Assembly (NCBI GenBank): GCA_030762935.1
Contig: CM060897.1
Coordinates: 107,970,176 to 108,034,175, forward strand
Direction of reading: 5' to 3'
DNA from: Hymenopus coronatus
Taxonomy: Eukaryota > Arthropoda > Insecta > Mantodea > Hymenopodidae
DNA length: 64,000 nt
Translations under genes and position numbers: made by a program
The notes under the pieces: model-generated
The model's input: the letters and a program-made list of their open reading frames with translations, nothing else
Databases searched by the model: none
What the model was told of the DNA's origin: nothing
Part shown: piece after piece, positions 1 through 12,181 of the stretch
Layout: every line of letters begins with the position of its first letter
Position numbering within the stretch: the stretch's first letter is position 1

Positions 1-735
1 TGTGTCCGTGTGTCCGTGTGTCTGTGAACACGATAACTCAAAAACGAAAAGTCGGTAAAATACAAAACTTGGTATTTAAGTTTAGTATCTTCCAGGGATG
101 CGACACGAAGATTTTGAGAAAAATCCCCCCACCCCCAACTACCCTTTACATGGAACTTTTTTCGAAAATTTTGATTTTCTCAAAAATGGCTCCAACGATT
201 TTGATTAAAATTTCGTATATTAAAGATATTTACCTGACAAATAAAATGTATATCTTGAATTTTCTGGGAATAGCCTCTGAAGAGTAGTTTATTCTGGATG
301 AATTTTACTAAATTTTGAATGACTGCTAAACCGTAAGAGATGGACAAAAACTTACTACACAAAAAATGTAGAGCACATTAAAACACACAATTTATGTTAC
401 ATACATTTTTTCGTGGAGTTCGTCGTTTTTGTGACATTCCTTATTTTTTGGTTTCTGCTATGAAAAACGTATACTCTTCTCATACAGGAACTTGTCAACT
501 TCTATCCATATAAACAAAGGAACTTAATTGACATAGCAACCAGCTTTTGACTATCGCTTTAACCTATGGTAGTCCCTTATTTCGCTTCTACTTATAAGAA
601 AGCAAGTAATAAGACTATATCTGCTCATTTTTTCTTGATTAGCATAAAGTAAATAGAAGTAAAGCTTTTTAAGAATAATTTGTTTCAGGGATATAGAGAA
701 AGTCATGTGAATGGTACACATCAGATTTTTCACAC
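1..735 (+). repeat. R1 repeat, window-truncated copy
   Basis: The copy starts inside the GT-rich/'AACTCAAAAACGAAAA' part, so its hairpin end lies outside the window. It runs through the core to the terminus GTAGAGAAAGT-like/CATCAGA near 730. Diagnostic bases (AACTGCTAAACCG, CTTATTTCGCTTCTAC) place it in the same subfamily as the segment at 53076-53508, to which it is very similar. An 89-codon open frame at 18-287 is a chance frame shared with other copies. Confidence 0.85.
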
Positions 736-890
736 AAGCTGTATGCAGGACAGGAGTTGGATAGGTAGAGTGTGACTGAAAAATGCAATGCCATATCCGG
801 GATTTGAACCACGGATCTCCCGTCTCTAGCCAGTTGCTCTTCCACTGAGCTCCATGGCAACATGTAGGCAACATGGCAACATTAATTTCT
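731..890 (-). mobile_element. Foldback/MITE-like element with tRNA-like core, copy 1
   Basis: The left arm (731-779, with GTATGCAGGACAGGAGTTGG) is matched in inverted orientation by the right arm of the related copy at 24010-24193. Between the arms, 789-858 reads on the minus strand as a tRNA-like sequence with an A-box-like AGCTCAGTGGAAGAGC and a B-box-like GGTTCAAATCC. The D arm pairs, but the anticodon and T stems pair poorly, so this is not a functional tRNA gene. The right arm is missing in this copy. Confidence 0.55.
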
Positions 891-962
891 CAACTGACTC
901 ATATGTTTCCCGGTAAACCACATGGTGATGACCACCCCAAAGGCGACTTCAATATTGTAATA

Positions 963-1010
963 GCTTTAATTCCCAGGCTTCATAAGTGCTTTAATTCCCA
1001 GGCTTCATAG
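963..1010 (+). repeat. 25-bp tandem duplication
   Basis: The motif GCTTTAATTCCCAGGCTTCA occurs twice with a 25-bp period in otherwise unique sequence. Confidence 0.8.
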
Positions 1011-1019
1011 TACAGCCAA

Positions 1020-2905
1020 CCATTATGGTCAATTCGTATTGGTGTAATTGTTTTTTCACACAACTCCTGTCCGACACACAGCTACAATATAACTCAAAGA
1101 AAATCACGTTGCGCAATGTTCTTGAATTTCACTGTTGTTTCCTTAGGGTTTACTAGTATAGGAGACTGAAAGGCTATAAGATCTTTTAACCCAGGCCAAA
1201 CTTTGAGGGTTGGTGTACGGTAATGTGATTGTGCACACGTTTGGTCGGCTCCCTTTACGTAGTCAGATTCATTGTCTCAGGGATCGTAAATTCAACACGT
1301 GAAGAGCGGCCGCAGTATCTCAAAACCTTGGAATGTCACAGCTGGGGTGAGGACACGCTCTAGTTTTAAGAGGAGTCGAAATGGGTTTCTTATAATTTTT
1401 TACATTTTTAGGTTTAATTGCACGTGAACATTTCGAATCTCGCCCTCATTTTGGTATAACTTTCGTAGAGGTAAGCTAATTTCAAGTAGTTTAAAAATAT
1501 TGTTGAAAATAATTCTGCGTAGTAGATTTTTAGAAATTTTAGGTGCACTCACTTGGTAAAACATCAATAACTTTGTAAATATTTTGGTAGAGAAGAAATA
1601 TTTTTCTTATTTTGATCGGAAAGATTTAATTTAGCTATTCGCAGCATTGTCATCCCGCTCAAATTTTCATGTGAGAATTTTGAATACTTTGAAGCTGTGT
1701 TTGGAAAGTTAGGTTACATTTTTTTTTATTAATTTTGTTTCAAAGCAATTTCTGAAGAAGTAAAATGTTCTACACAAATGTCCCATTATCTTAGAAATTA
1801 ATTGATACCAGGGGCTGAAATTGTTACCACACATTTCGACCTAAATAGACTTTATTTAACGAAAACATTTTTATGTATATGGATAGGCTATTCTTTTTTA
1901 ATTTAAAAATAACCAATTTAAAATAAAATTTTAAAAGCTTTATTTAAAAAATCATACCTTTCCTTCTAATGAACAGAAGTATTTTATTTTTCATCAAACA
2001 ATAGTAAAGGTATCGCTGAATATACATTGAAAGATTTAGATCATTATCTCAAATAGTTGCTGAGATAATGGGTCAATTTTAACATTGGCAAGATAGAGCA
2101 TTTCGACTTCCCTTCATGTCCCCGCGACAATGAGTGCGGCTATGCAAAGAAAGCCGATCGCACACGCGTAACAATCAGTTGTAAGCGTTCCAAAGCAAGC
2201 CGCTCACAGGTGCGGCGATTAAGGGCCGGCAAGGCGTGGTCACAATAATCTATCCCTTTAAGGTGAATCCATATGTGAAAATCGAGCGAAAGCTTTGAAA
2301 AAGGCAATTTTTTGTTTATAGGTACATTATTAAGAATGAATCATATAGTTTCATAATATGTACTTAGCGTCTATTGCTTGACATTATAAGTAATTTTACA
2401 CCAGTTTTTAAATACGCCTTCGCATAGGCAAAATAACCCTTTAGAGTTTTTCAAAGCTGTTTTCCTTGGTCTTTATTTTTCTACATTTTTGCGTGTTCAA
2501 AATATTCCTCAGATGCAAATTTTGTTCACTTTCTTCAAATGTTGTAGAAAAACTCCCCAAACAACATGGATTAAAATGTTCGAAGTGATTTTTTTTTTAT
2601 CTATTATCATTTAAGGAATATTAATTAGAATACCTAAATAACACGCCGACATTGGTGAAAACGTGCGTTTCAAAAGCTTGTAATATGATTTATCAAACAG
2701 TAAAACTTGAATAAAAATTGTCTCCTGTATTTTTTCCTAAATATTTCTAAGCTATATAGATAGATATCCATATTAGGAAAAGTTTAATTTTTGCATCTTA
2801 TTAACCACTGTTGTTAACCATTAAAATAATTAATTAAGCAATTATTAACTTGAACACCAGTTCTCAAACGGTGAGTTGCCACTCGCTTCATATATCTCTT
2901 GCTTT
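1020..2905. other. Anonymous A/T-rich DNA with one GC-rich patch
   Basis: No recognisable gene or repeat. Open frames are short. A GC-richer stretch at about 2100-2260, with several CG dinucleotides, stands out from the surrounding A/T-rich DNA. It could be part of an unrecognised repeat. Confidence 0.4.
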
Positions 2906-2909
2906 GCCC

Positions 2910-3157
2910 TTAGCCGAGCAAAAAGAACCGAATTTCGATTGTTTCACATAGAGCCCAGCTTTTAAAAGATTTGCTGTCGCTTTAGCCTAACATGTCTTCC
3001 CTTCCTTCTACTTACAAGGAAGAAAGTAATAAGACCATTTCTGCTAATGTTTATCTTTATTAGCATGATGTAGATAAAAGAAAAGACTGTTCTTTGTAGG
3101 AATAGCTTATTTGCAGAATATGTGGAGAAAGACATGTGACGAAAGCCATCAGATTTT
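2910..3157 (+). repeat. R1 fragment (terminal part only)
   Basis: Matches the last ~250 bp of R1, from the AACCGAATTTCGATT-like stretch through CTTCTACTTACAAGGAAG to the CATCAGA end. It abuts the hairpin start of the next R1 head-to-tail. Confidence 0.75.
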
Positions 3158-4276
3158 TACTTTCTCTACACGTACATGTACATAGTGTACAGAGAAAGTA
3201 TTGTATTGCATCCAGAAATTCGATACCGAGATTTCAGCAGAAATACATGTTTTGAGATCCCCTGAATCCAAAAAAAAACTTATTAGAAAAATGTCCATGT
3301 GTGTCTGCGCGTGTGTGTATCTGTCTGTTGGCAGCATAGCTCAAAAACGAAAACACTTAAATACCAAACTTGGTATCTTCCAGGGATGCGACACGAAGAT
3401 TTTCAAGAGAATTCCCACACCCCGAACTTTGATTTTCTGGAAAAATGGCTCTAACGATTTTGATTAAAATCGCTTATATGTAAGATATTTACATGACAAA
3501 TAAAATATATATCTTCAACTTTCTGGGAATAACCTCTAAAGACATGTTTATTCTGAATGAATTTTGCGGAATTTTGCATAACTGGTAAACCGTAAGAGAT
3601 AGACTAACTTAACAAAACATGTAGAGCTCGTTAAAACACACACTTTGTGTTATATACATTTTTTCGTTTTTCGTTTTTGAGATATCCCTTGTTTTTTTTT
3701 TTCTTTTAATTTTTTCACCCCCCTTTAACATCGAAGGGCATATCGGGAGTTTTGCATTAGAAACAACTCGTCTATAGGATCTTTACGTTGGGTTTAAATC
3801 GTTTTATTTTCATCAAAAATACACATATTCACTCTCACATACATGCTTCCAGACTCTGTGGGGGGGGGGGGTAGGGAATATTTCTAGCTGAAGAAAAATT
3901 CCCCGCACCAGCCGGGAATCGAACTCGGGACCTTCAGGTAAAAAAGTCAGCTCGTTGACCACTCGACTATGGAGGCAGTATGTTTCTTGTTATTGGTTTC
4001 AGTTTTAAAATACTTAATACATTTCTCATATGGGAATTTGTCAACGCCTGACCATACAAAAGAACCTCTACTGTATAATAGCTAAGAGCGTTTAAAATAT
4101 GTTACTATGCTCTAGCATAGCTACGGGAACTTCTACTTAAAAAGAGGCAACTTATAGGAGATGTTTGCTATTTTTTTTTCTCTAGTAACATAAAGTAAAT
4201 AGAAGAATAAGCTTTTTAACAATAATCCAATGTAGAGATGTAGACAAAGTCACGTGAATAGAACACATCAGATGTT
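3158..4276 (+). repeat. R1 copy split by a SINE
   Basis: Begins TTTTTACTTTCTCTACACGT with the start palindrome at about 3162-3205 and ends CATCAGATG. The sequence breaks at about 3690 and resumes at about 3981 with TTGTTATTGGTTTCAG. The intervening 290 bp is a minus-strand tRNA-derived SINE. Confidence 0.85.
3691..3980 (-). mobile_element. tRNA-derived SINE, family S1
   Basis: Read on the minus strand it has a tRNA-like head (3903-3978) with A-box-like GTCGAGTGGTCAACGAG and B-box-like GAGTTCGATTCCC. A body with ACAGAGTCTGGAAGCATGT follows, then an A-rich tail (poly-T on +). It is inserted in R1. A short TTGTT-like duplication flanks it. Confidence 0.8.
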
Positions 4277-4460
4277 TTTTCCTAGTGATGGGTATTTTCA
4301 TGAAAAACAATGAAGAGATAAAAATTGCACATTTATGTAAGTTACCTGTTACGCTTACTCATTATTAAACGCTGATATAAGTAGTGATCATTCTGATTCA
4401 TGGTAGAGAAAACCAAAACACGGGCATTTTTATTTTCCCTCTAATTTCATTAAAAGGTCT

Positions 4461-5337
4461 GTTGTGGTACACTCCCATGACTTTCTCTAGTTGCTCTACA
4501 AACTTCTTGCAAGATTATTCTTCTATCTGCACAATGCTAATCGAGATAAACATTAGCAGAATGCTTTCATTACTTATAAGCTAAAAGAATGCATTAGACT
4601 AAACTGATAGTCAAAATGTTTTAAAAGCTGTCGTTATGCTATTGTCATTGCAGATCGCTTCTTTACTTGGCCAGGAGTAGAACAAAAGAAAAACGGACAC
4701 TTCCTGTCAGAGAAAAGTATAAGTATTTCATAATTGAAACCAATAACAAGGAATATCTCGGAAACGGTTAACTCCACAACAAAAACGTAAAAGACATAAA
4801 CTGCGTTTTGACAAGATCTACATTTTTGTGTAGTAGGTTTTTGTCTATCTCTTACGGCTTAGCTGTTAGGAAAAAATGGGCAAAATTCATCCAAATAAAG
4901 AGATCTTCAGAGGCTATGCCAAGAAAATTCAAGATATATATTTTATTTAGCATGTAAACACCTTTAATATACGGGATTTTAATCAAAATCGTAAAGAGGC
5001 ATTTTTTAAAAAATCAAATTTTCGAAACTTTTTCCATGGAATGGGTAGTTCGTGGTGGGATATTTTCTTGAAAAATCTTCGTTTCGCATCCTTGGGAGAT
5101 ACTAAACCTAAATACCAAGTTTAATATTTAACGGTTTTTGAGCTATGCTGTCCACAGACACAAACAGACAGACAGACAGACCGAACACACACGAAACTTT
5201 TTCTAAAAATGCTTTTTTCGGACTCAGGGGACTCCAAAATATTTATTTCCGGTGAAATCTCGGCAATTATTTTGGGTGGAATACAATACCTTCTCTATCC
5301 CCTATGTACATTTTTATCCCCTAGAGTAAGAAAAAGT
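4461..5337 (-). repeat. R1 copy
   Basis: Reverse orientation, from the CATGACTTTCTCTAG terminus (about 4487) through CTATTCC-like and core motifs to a decayed hairpin end (CTATGTACATTTTTATCCCC) near 5300-5335. Confidence 0.8.
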
Positions 5338-5389
5338 CCCAGTCCGATCTATAATATCAATATGATAATGGCCTTTAATGAGTTACGTC

Positions 5390-6217
5390 TTTCTACTTTC
5401 TCTATACGCACTATGTACACAGTGTATAGAGAAGGTACTGCATTGCACCCAAAAATTTGATACCGAGATTTCACCGGAAATACGTGTTTTGAGACCCCTT
5501 GAATACAAAAGAAAAGCTTTTTAGAAAAATGTCCGTGTGTATGTGTGTGTTTGTGGTCAGCATAGCTCAAAAACTAAAAGTCCGTTCAGTATCTTCCAAA
5601 GATGCGACACGAAGATTTTTAAGAAAAACTCCATCCTATATTATGATTTATATGGAACAGATTTCGAAAATTTTGACTTTCTCAAAAATGGCTCTAAGAA
5701 TTTTGACTAAAATATCGTATATTAAAGATAATTACATGACAAATAAAATGTATATCTTGAATTTTCTGGGAATATTCCCTGATGACATTTTTATTCTGGA
5801 TGAATTTTGAGGAATTTTGCATAACTATTAAACCATAAGAGAAAGAATTACCACAAAAAAAATGTAGATCTCATTAAAACACACAATTTGTGTTATATAC
5901 ATTTTTTCGTGGAGTCTGACCGCTTTTTAGATATTCCTTGTTATTGGTTATTGTAATACTCTTCTCATACGGGAACTTCTCAACTCCTGGCCACGCAGAT
6001 AATCGATTTCAATCCCACAGCAACCACATTTTAAAACATTTGACTGTCGTTTAGCCTAGTGTATTCCCTTATTTCCCTTCTACTTATAAAGAAATTAAGC
6101 AATAAGACCGTTTCTGCTAATGTTGATCTTGATTAACATGAAATAGATAGAAGAATAAGCTTATTAACAATGATTTGTTACAGAGATATAAAGAAAGTCA
6201 TGTGAATGGAACACAGG
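5390..6217 (+). repeat. R1 copy
   Basis: Begins ACTTTCTCTATACGCACTAT with the palindrome and shows the ACCGGAAATA block, a GT stretch, and GATGCGACACGAAGATTTTT. It ends GTGAATGGAACACAGGAGAT near 6217. Confidence 0.85.
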
Positions 6218-6583
6218 AGATATTTTGCTTTTCTTTTTCCATGGCATGGACAAATTAAATGTAAAGTAAGAACATAAATTTTTCCCTACACTTGACTTTT
6301 GAAATTCACAGGACCCCCCATTTCTTTTTAGCTGGGCACGCCCTTGGTATGGCCAAGCATTAAACGCGAACAAGATGCACATGTTTTTGGAACAGCTGCT
6401 GTAGCGCAGCGCCACCTGTCATCATAAACTTCGCTAGCTTGGCTTTGGTCCACCCTCTCACTCAGTGGTTGGCGGGGAGGGGGTCGCAGGCTCCACTCAT
6501 GAGACAAATAACTATCGACTCTCAGGGATATTCGGACAACATGTCTGTTTGTACAAAATGTATAACAAGCTGCTTACCAAAAT
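6218..6583. other. Anonymous spacer
   Basis: Non-R1 sequence between two oppositely oriented copies. It includes a GC-richer stretch around 6400-6510 with no recognisable gene or tRNA fold. Confidence 0.35.
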
Positions 6584-7382
6584 ATCTGACATGTTCACAC
6601 GACTTTCTCTACATCTGTGCAACAAATTATTTTTAACAGCTTCTTCTTCCATTTACTATATGCTGATCGAAAAAAAAAAAATTATCAAAATGGTCTTATA
6701 CTTGCTTCCTTGTAAATAAAAGGGAATAAAGGAGTATCATAGTCTAAATAGATAGTATAATCTTTTAAACTCTGGTTGCTATGTGATTGAAGTTCCTCTT
6801 TTTGTATGGCCAGGAGTTGACAAATTACCTTATGAGAAAAGTATTAGTATTTTAAAATTGACACCAATAACAAGGAATATCTAAAAAGTGGTCAACTCCA
6901 CAAAAAAAATGTATACAACATAATTTGTGTATTTTTGTTAAGCAAGTTTTTGTACATATCTTATGGTTTACCAGTTATACCATCCAGAATAACGATGTCT
7001 ACCGAGGCTATTCCCAGAAAATTCAAAATACACATTTTATCTGTTATATAAATATCTTTAATGTAATGATATTTTAATCAAATTCGTTAGAGGCATTTTT
7101 GAGGAAATAAACATTTTCGAAAACTTTTCCATGTAACGGATAGTTGGGTGTGGGGGGGATTTTCTTGAAAATCTTCGTGTTGCATCCTTGGAAAATACTA
7201 AAAATTTTTAGCTATCCTGCCTACACTCACGCACATACACTGGCAGACAGATAGACCGACACATACACGGACATTTTTCTAAAAATGCTTTATTTGGATT
7301 CATATATTTACAGTGAAATCTCGATGTCGCACTTTTGGTGCATTACAATACACTGTACATAGTACATGCAGAGAAAGTAAAA
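6584..7382 (-). repeat. R1 copy
   Basis: Reverse orientation, from CACACGACTTTCTCTACATC (6597) to GTACATAGTACATGCAGAGA (7352-7375). Core, TCTTCGTGTTGCATCCTTGG and the microsatellite zone are recognisable. Confidence 0.85.
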
Positions 7383-7642
7383 ATGTTTTGGTTGGAATCA
7401 AAGTGCGCTTGGTTCTCTAATCACTTTTGTCGCCCTTCGTGATATAATAGCTACTATGTCGTAGATTTAGAGCACATAAAAGAAGCTCAAGCTTGATGAA
7501 GAATGGCCGAACTCTATGTGAGAAATGAGCATACTAGTTTGGTTAGAGGTTCGCGCCCCAAAGGACCAATTTTGTTTTTAAACTCTTTTTGTCGTTTATT
7601 TACTTTAATAACTCACCTCCATTAAAAAAAAAGAAAGAAAAA
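7383..7642. other. Anonymous spacer
   Basis: No gene or known repeat recognised between two R1 copies. Confidence 0.3.
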
Positions 7643-8261
7643 AAAAAGCTTATCTACTTAATGACAATCAAGATAAACATTACCAGAAATGGTCTTATTT
7701 CTTAATTCCTTATAAGTAGAAGGGAAATAAAGGAATACAATAAGCTAAAGTAACACTCAAATCGCTATGCGATTGCCACTTAAATTTGATTCTGTTTCCG
7801 TGACCAGAAGAGAAATTAAACGGATGAGGGTTGTTTCCCGTTTGAAATGTATAACAGGGAATATCCCCGAAATTGTTAGCTCTGCGTATAAAATGCATAT
7901 GTCGTAAGTTGAAGTTTAACTAGATTTACTCGTATATGTTTTTTGTGGTAAGACTTTGTTTATCTCTTGCGGTTTACCAGTCATGCAAAAGTCATTCAGA
8001 ATGAAGAGGACTTCAAGGGCTATTCCCAAGAAATTCAGGATATGGTACGTCTTATTTGCTAAGAAATGTCTTTAATATGGTATTTTAATCAAAATTGTAG
8101 AGCCAGATTTTAGAAAATCGAAAAGTTCGAAAAATTCTCCATGTAGGGGGTAGTTTGAGTGGGGGGATTTTTATGAAATTCTTCCTGTCGTATACTTGGA
8201 AGACTAAACTTAAATACTAGGTTTGATATCTAAACGATTTTTCATTTTTGAGTTATGCTGT

Positions 8262-8304
<43 letters not shown>

Positions 8305-8458
8305 ACTTTTTCTGAACAAATGTTCTTCTTGGTTTTGAGGGTCCTCAAACCCATGCATTAACAGTGAAATCTCAGTATCGAGGTTTTGAATGATATATAA
8401 TACCTTCTCCAACTCTATATATATCTATTATACACACGAGCTAGAGAAAATAAAAAGC
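7643..8458 (-). repeat. R1 copy with expanded CA tract
   Basis: Reverse-oriented R1 with a truncated far end (starts at the AAGCTTAT/CTACTTAATG stretch). It carries a pure CA run at 8262-8300 in the usual microsatellite position. Confidence 0.8.
8262..8300 (+). repeat. (CA)n microsatellite
   Basis: About 19 CA units directly after the GAGTTATGCTGTC motif of R1. Confidence 0.95.
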
Positions 8459-8644
8459 AATACTTTATTAAATCCAACATGGTTTTCAAATCCTAGTATT
8501 CATATTATCGTTGATTCTGTCAGTAAACGTCTAAATATTATTTTATAGTGTCGTTCTCTTTTTCGAAAGAAAAACTTAACGGAATACACCTAATACAGAA
8601 AATACCAGTAATTGTAAATCCCTCCTAATAACCTTGGAGTGTTA

Positions 8645-8700
8645 ATAATAGTAATAATAATAATATAAATCATAATATAAATAATAATAATAATAATAAT
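8645..8700 (+). repeat. Imperfect (TAA)n microsatellite
   Basis: TAA units broken by TATAAATCA-type interruptions. Confidence 0.8.
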
Positions 8701-8989
8701 GTCTTTCAACACAGCGTTCAAAGAACTGCCTCAGCGTACCTATACAATGCGCAGAAATAAAAATCCCAGAGGTAATTCTCGTGATTAAGCAGGCCACGCA
8801 ACACGGCCTCCGCAACCTATTCATGCATGGAGAAGATGCTGTATTTAGACATGGTGTGCTCGGAAAGTAGAGTAGTCGGTGCCAAGAGCGAATGCACATT
8901 CAGTTCTGCCTTTGAAGTCACCAGTGGCATAATTGAAATGGCTACTGTCTTAAATGGTTAGTATTTTAGTACTGAAAATATTATTTATT

Positions 8990-9088
8990 CCCAAATTGAG
9001 ACATCATCCGATATGACCTACCAGGTTAAAGGATGCTAAACTGAAAAAAACAAAAAAACAAAAAAAAAAAAAACAATAAAAGCGCATG
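8990..9088 (+). mobile_element. SINE family S4, 3' tail fragment
   Basis: CATCATCCGATATGACC, CCAGGTTAAAGGATGCTAA and an A-rich tail match the 3' end of the S4 element at 30634-30891. The tRNA-like head is absent. Confidence 0.6.
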
Positions 9089-9309
9089 GTTGGAAACAGG
9101 TGGGTTTAGCTTGTGTCATGTTTTTATATCCAGCACTGGCAATTAGAAATGCTTACTGCACCTCCAACTCTCACTACAGCTCATAGCATAGTGCCGGAAG
9201 CAAAGTGGAGAATAGTGGCGTGTATAAAGGAGGGTTAGAGTCTGCTGTGCCTCCAAATAGGTGGATTTCCTCGTATCTTTTTTATAGTATTGTTATTATA
9301 ATAAATGTA

Positions 9310-9545
9310 TGTACAAAATTACAATGTTTCCCGTCTTTCAGTTCTTAAGGTTTTATTTTCTTCTACTCTTATCCACCATTGCCATTCCTCTTTCTTCAGT
9401 CTTGTAGCTTTTATATTCGTCCTTATTTCCTGCATCCAAGTATTCCTCTTCTCACAGGACACCATTCCCAAACTTGTCTATACATTCTTTCCTTTGTCAT
9501 TTTCCTGACATGTCCATAGCAGTTTAGTTGTTTAATCTTACATAT
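9310..9545 (-). pseudogene. LINE C-terminal remnant (RT-type retrotransposon)
   Basis: The minus-strand frame reads LNKLNCYGHVRKMTKERM, then VWEWCPVRRG, then EEWQWWIRVEENK. This resembles the common C-terminal signature of LINE polyproteins (L-WFGHV-RM---R-PK, a basic R-G-R-R stretch, then a W-rich tail after the reverse transcriptase). In-frame stops and short length mark it as a dead fragment. The RT catalytic part is not visible. The resemblance is from memory of the family; the clade is uncertain. Confidence 0.45.
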
Positions 9546-9549
9546 TTTA

Positions 9550-10018
9550 CCACAGAATTCATCATTTTCATTTCTTACTTAATAACAGGTCCTAATATTT
9601 TCTAATTTTGAAGGACTTGCTGGTCTAAAAATGTCCATTTCTATCAATGGCGAATTCTCCTATACACCGCATACCTGTGTACTAAACTTGAGGGGGTTCA
9701 AAACGACTCTCAATAAACATGCAAAATAATCAGAATGTTTTGTGTGTCACTTCAACTAAATACGAAATGATCGCAAGTTTGTGCGGTTAAACGTACATCT
9801 ATGTACCTCACCGCAAGTTAAAACGATAACCATGCTCCCAGCATTCTCCGCTCTAGGCAAGGCCAGCACTGGTGTGCGCGCGCATCTACTCCATCGCAAG
9901 TTGAAAATGACTCGTAATTCTCCACTCAAGAGGCGTTAGCTGTCGAAATGCACCGCTAAATTTTGCGATTGACAATCGTTTTTAGCCCGTATTAGTGTTG
10001 TTTTGCTTGTAAGTTTTT
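9550..10018. other. Upstream flank of the hAT pseudogene
   Basis: Possible 5' non-coding part of the hAT element. CGCAAGTTGAAAATGA-like and CCGCAAGTTAAAACGA motifs recur at about 9811 and 9895. I could not fix a terminal inverted repeat. Confidence 0.3.
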
Positions 10019-12150
10019 GTGAAAATTACCGATGTAAGTGTTACTGAAGCTAGTGATTCTTGTGACTGTGTGGTAGAACGTGTGTTAAAGATTGGATTTC
10101 GGAATTTTGAATTTTCTGAAAAACTTAAAATAAAAAACAACGGCAGGTCCACTCCCGAACTACCAGATCTGATTACAAAATGCCAAGACAGAAAACGAGT
10201 GTATAACTGATATTTCTGCATTAGCAATTATTCAAGGTACAAATGATTAACTAATTGCCCCATATTAAACAAACTCTATTGTTGGCCATGTCTTCTTTTT
10301 AGTAACGACAAAAGCAGTGCCACATGGTCTCAAGAAGGATTCGACAATATAGTTTCTCTAAGTGGTTCACTAAGTAAGCATAAAAAACAAACAAAAAAAA
10401 TCTCATATTTTGTGCATTCACTATTTGTAATTTTGGAAATACACGAGTAGACCTGCAGCTAAATGCTCATTACAAATTTCAAAACATAATGAAATGGTAA
10501 AAAATAGCAGAGAAGTATTGAATAGACTCATTGATGTTGTTTGTCACTTAGGAAAGCAGGAATTAGCTTTTAGAGGACACGACGAATCAGAAAGTTCCTT
10601 TAGAAACATTGGATTTACTCAGTACGTATGATCAACTTTTAAATGATTATTTAAAAAATGCTACAGTTTTCCGGGGCACTTCGTCATCCATTCAGAATGT
10701 TTTAATCGAAGCTGTTAGGCGTGTTTTGTTTAACTGTGAAACAAGAGAACTTGCATCCGCTAATTTTGTGGCTATTCTCCTAGACGAGTGCTCAGACATA
10801 GTGAACAAACCCCAACTCTCTACCATTTTACGCTATGTGGACAAAACGGGGGAAGTTCAAGAAAGGATCATGGGCTTTACAGACGTCAGTGCAGATCTGC
10901 GGAGGTACTTTACAACCTTGTACTTACAACAGTTAAAGAATTTCATATTTGTAAGAAACTTGTCGCTCAGCACAATGAATTAGGTGGTCTGCAATCTAAA
11001 GTAAAAGAGTCATTTCCACAGGCATTACTTTGTTCACTGCTGCTGTCACATTCTGAATTTGGTTCTGCAACAGGCAGCTATGTATATTGATAAGTGCAGA
11101 TTTTTTCTTTTTTCAAACTCTATCAGGGCTCTCTAATTTCTTTAATCATTCCACTAAAAGAACGGAAGCTTTGCGTGCTTTTATGAATAAAAAGTTACCA
11201 AAAGCAGCTCCAACACGCTGGAACTTCAATTCACGCCTTGTCAATCCTGTACAGGAGCAACGAGATAACTTGGTTTTATTCTTTGAATTCATGACAAAAC
11301 CAGAAAACAATATTGATTGGGAACCCGATACATTGATTAAAGCACAAGGTTTTCTTTATATTTTGACTCAGTTGGATACTGTCTTCCTCCTCAAAACATT
11401 TTCGGCAATATTTGCTCATACCGACATATTACAAGACAAGTCTAAATATTGCACATTGTCATTCAAAAGTAGTCCAGACTAAAACACTTTAGAAGAGCTA
11501 AGAAGAGGGGTTTCAAAATATTTGGCGAAGCACTTCTACTGAAGTGATAAATGAACATGCACAAAAGAAAAGGAAGAACAATGAACCAAGTGAGTTACTG
11601 AAATAATGTTTAGGAGAATATTCTATGAAATTTTGGATAAAATGCTCTATCACATACAAAGTAGGTTTTCCGACTACGAAAGTGCATTTCTTTGCTCACC
11701 TTGAGTCCTCAAAAATCAAGAATTACAGAACGTCTTTTCCTGATCACTGCTCAAAACTGTTGGACACCTATGGCTCAACTTTTGATTCGGTAGTCTGAAA
11801 AATGAACTTAGTGCTGTGTACTCCAGTTGGTGAAATAGTGAAAATTATGAACGAAAGATATCTGGTGTGTTGGCTATGCCTGAATTTTACAAATTAGCTG
11901 GTCTAATTCTATCTGTGCCAGCAACTACAGCTTCTGTTGAACACTTTGAATCGAGCAAAATCTAACTGTAGGTTAACCAACAATGGGCCAAGAAAGATTA
12001 TCCTCCCTGTCAATGATGTCCACAGAAAAGCATTTACTTACTACGCTTCGGAAAGTTGTTCATGAGAATTTCAAGCAAGCTGTAATGGAACTATTTCTGA
12101 AGAAATCTTGTCAATTGGAGCTAACATTCCAGTAAACTGGTAAGTACTAA
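10019..12150 (+). pseudogene. hAT-superfamily transposase (ZMYM-like type), degraded
   Basis: This is a relic of a cut-and-paste transposase. Frames read in order: NFEFSEKLKIKNNG and STPELPDLITK (N-terminal TTF-finger-like region, 10100-10210); LAFRGHDESESSF (about 10565); ANFVAILLDECSDI with QLSTILRYVDKTGEVQ (RNase-H core with the first acidic residue in LLDE, 10760-10860); KLVAQHNE--GLQSKVKE in the +1 frame; then LSGLSNFFNHSTKRTE and APTRWNFNSRLV (11100-11240). Near the end come SVPATTASVE and LTNNGPRKIILPVNDV-type remnants of the dimerisation domain (about 11910-12060). Multiple stops, a frameshift near 10890 and loss of the region after KLVAQ make it inactive. Known hAT transposases of this type are ~600-800 aa, compatible with the ~2.1 kb span. 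Confidence 0.85.
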
Positions 12151-12181
12151 TACTACTAAAATTAACAATAATTTACGAATA

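Noticed and set aside
18..287. 89-codon protein gene
   Set aside because: The same frame recurs, broken, in many R1 copies. It has no signal, domain or codon-use evidence.
789..858. A functional tRNA gene on the minus strand
   Set aside because: The D arm and acceptor partly pair, but the anticodon and T stems do not, and a second copy shows the same core inside a foldback element.
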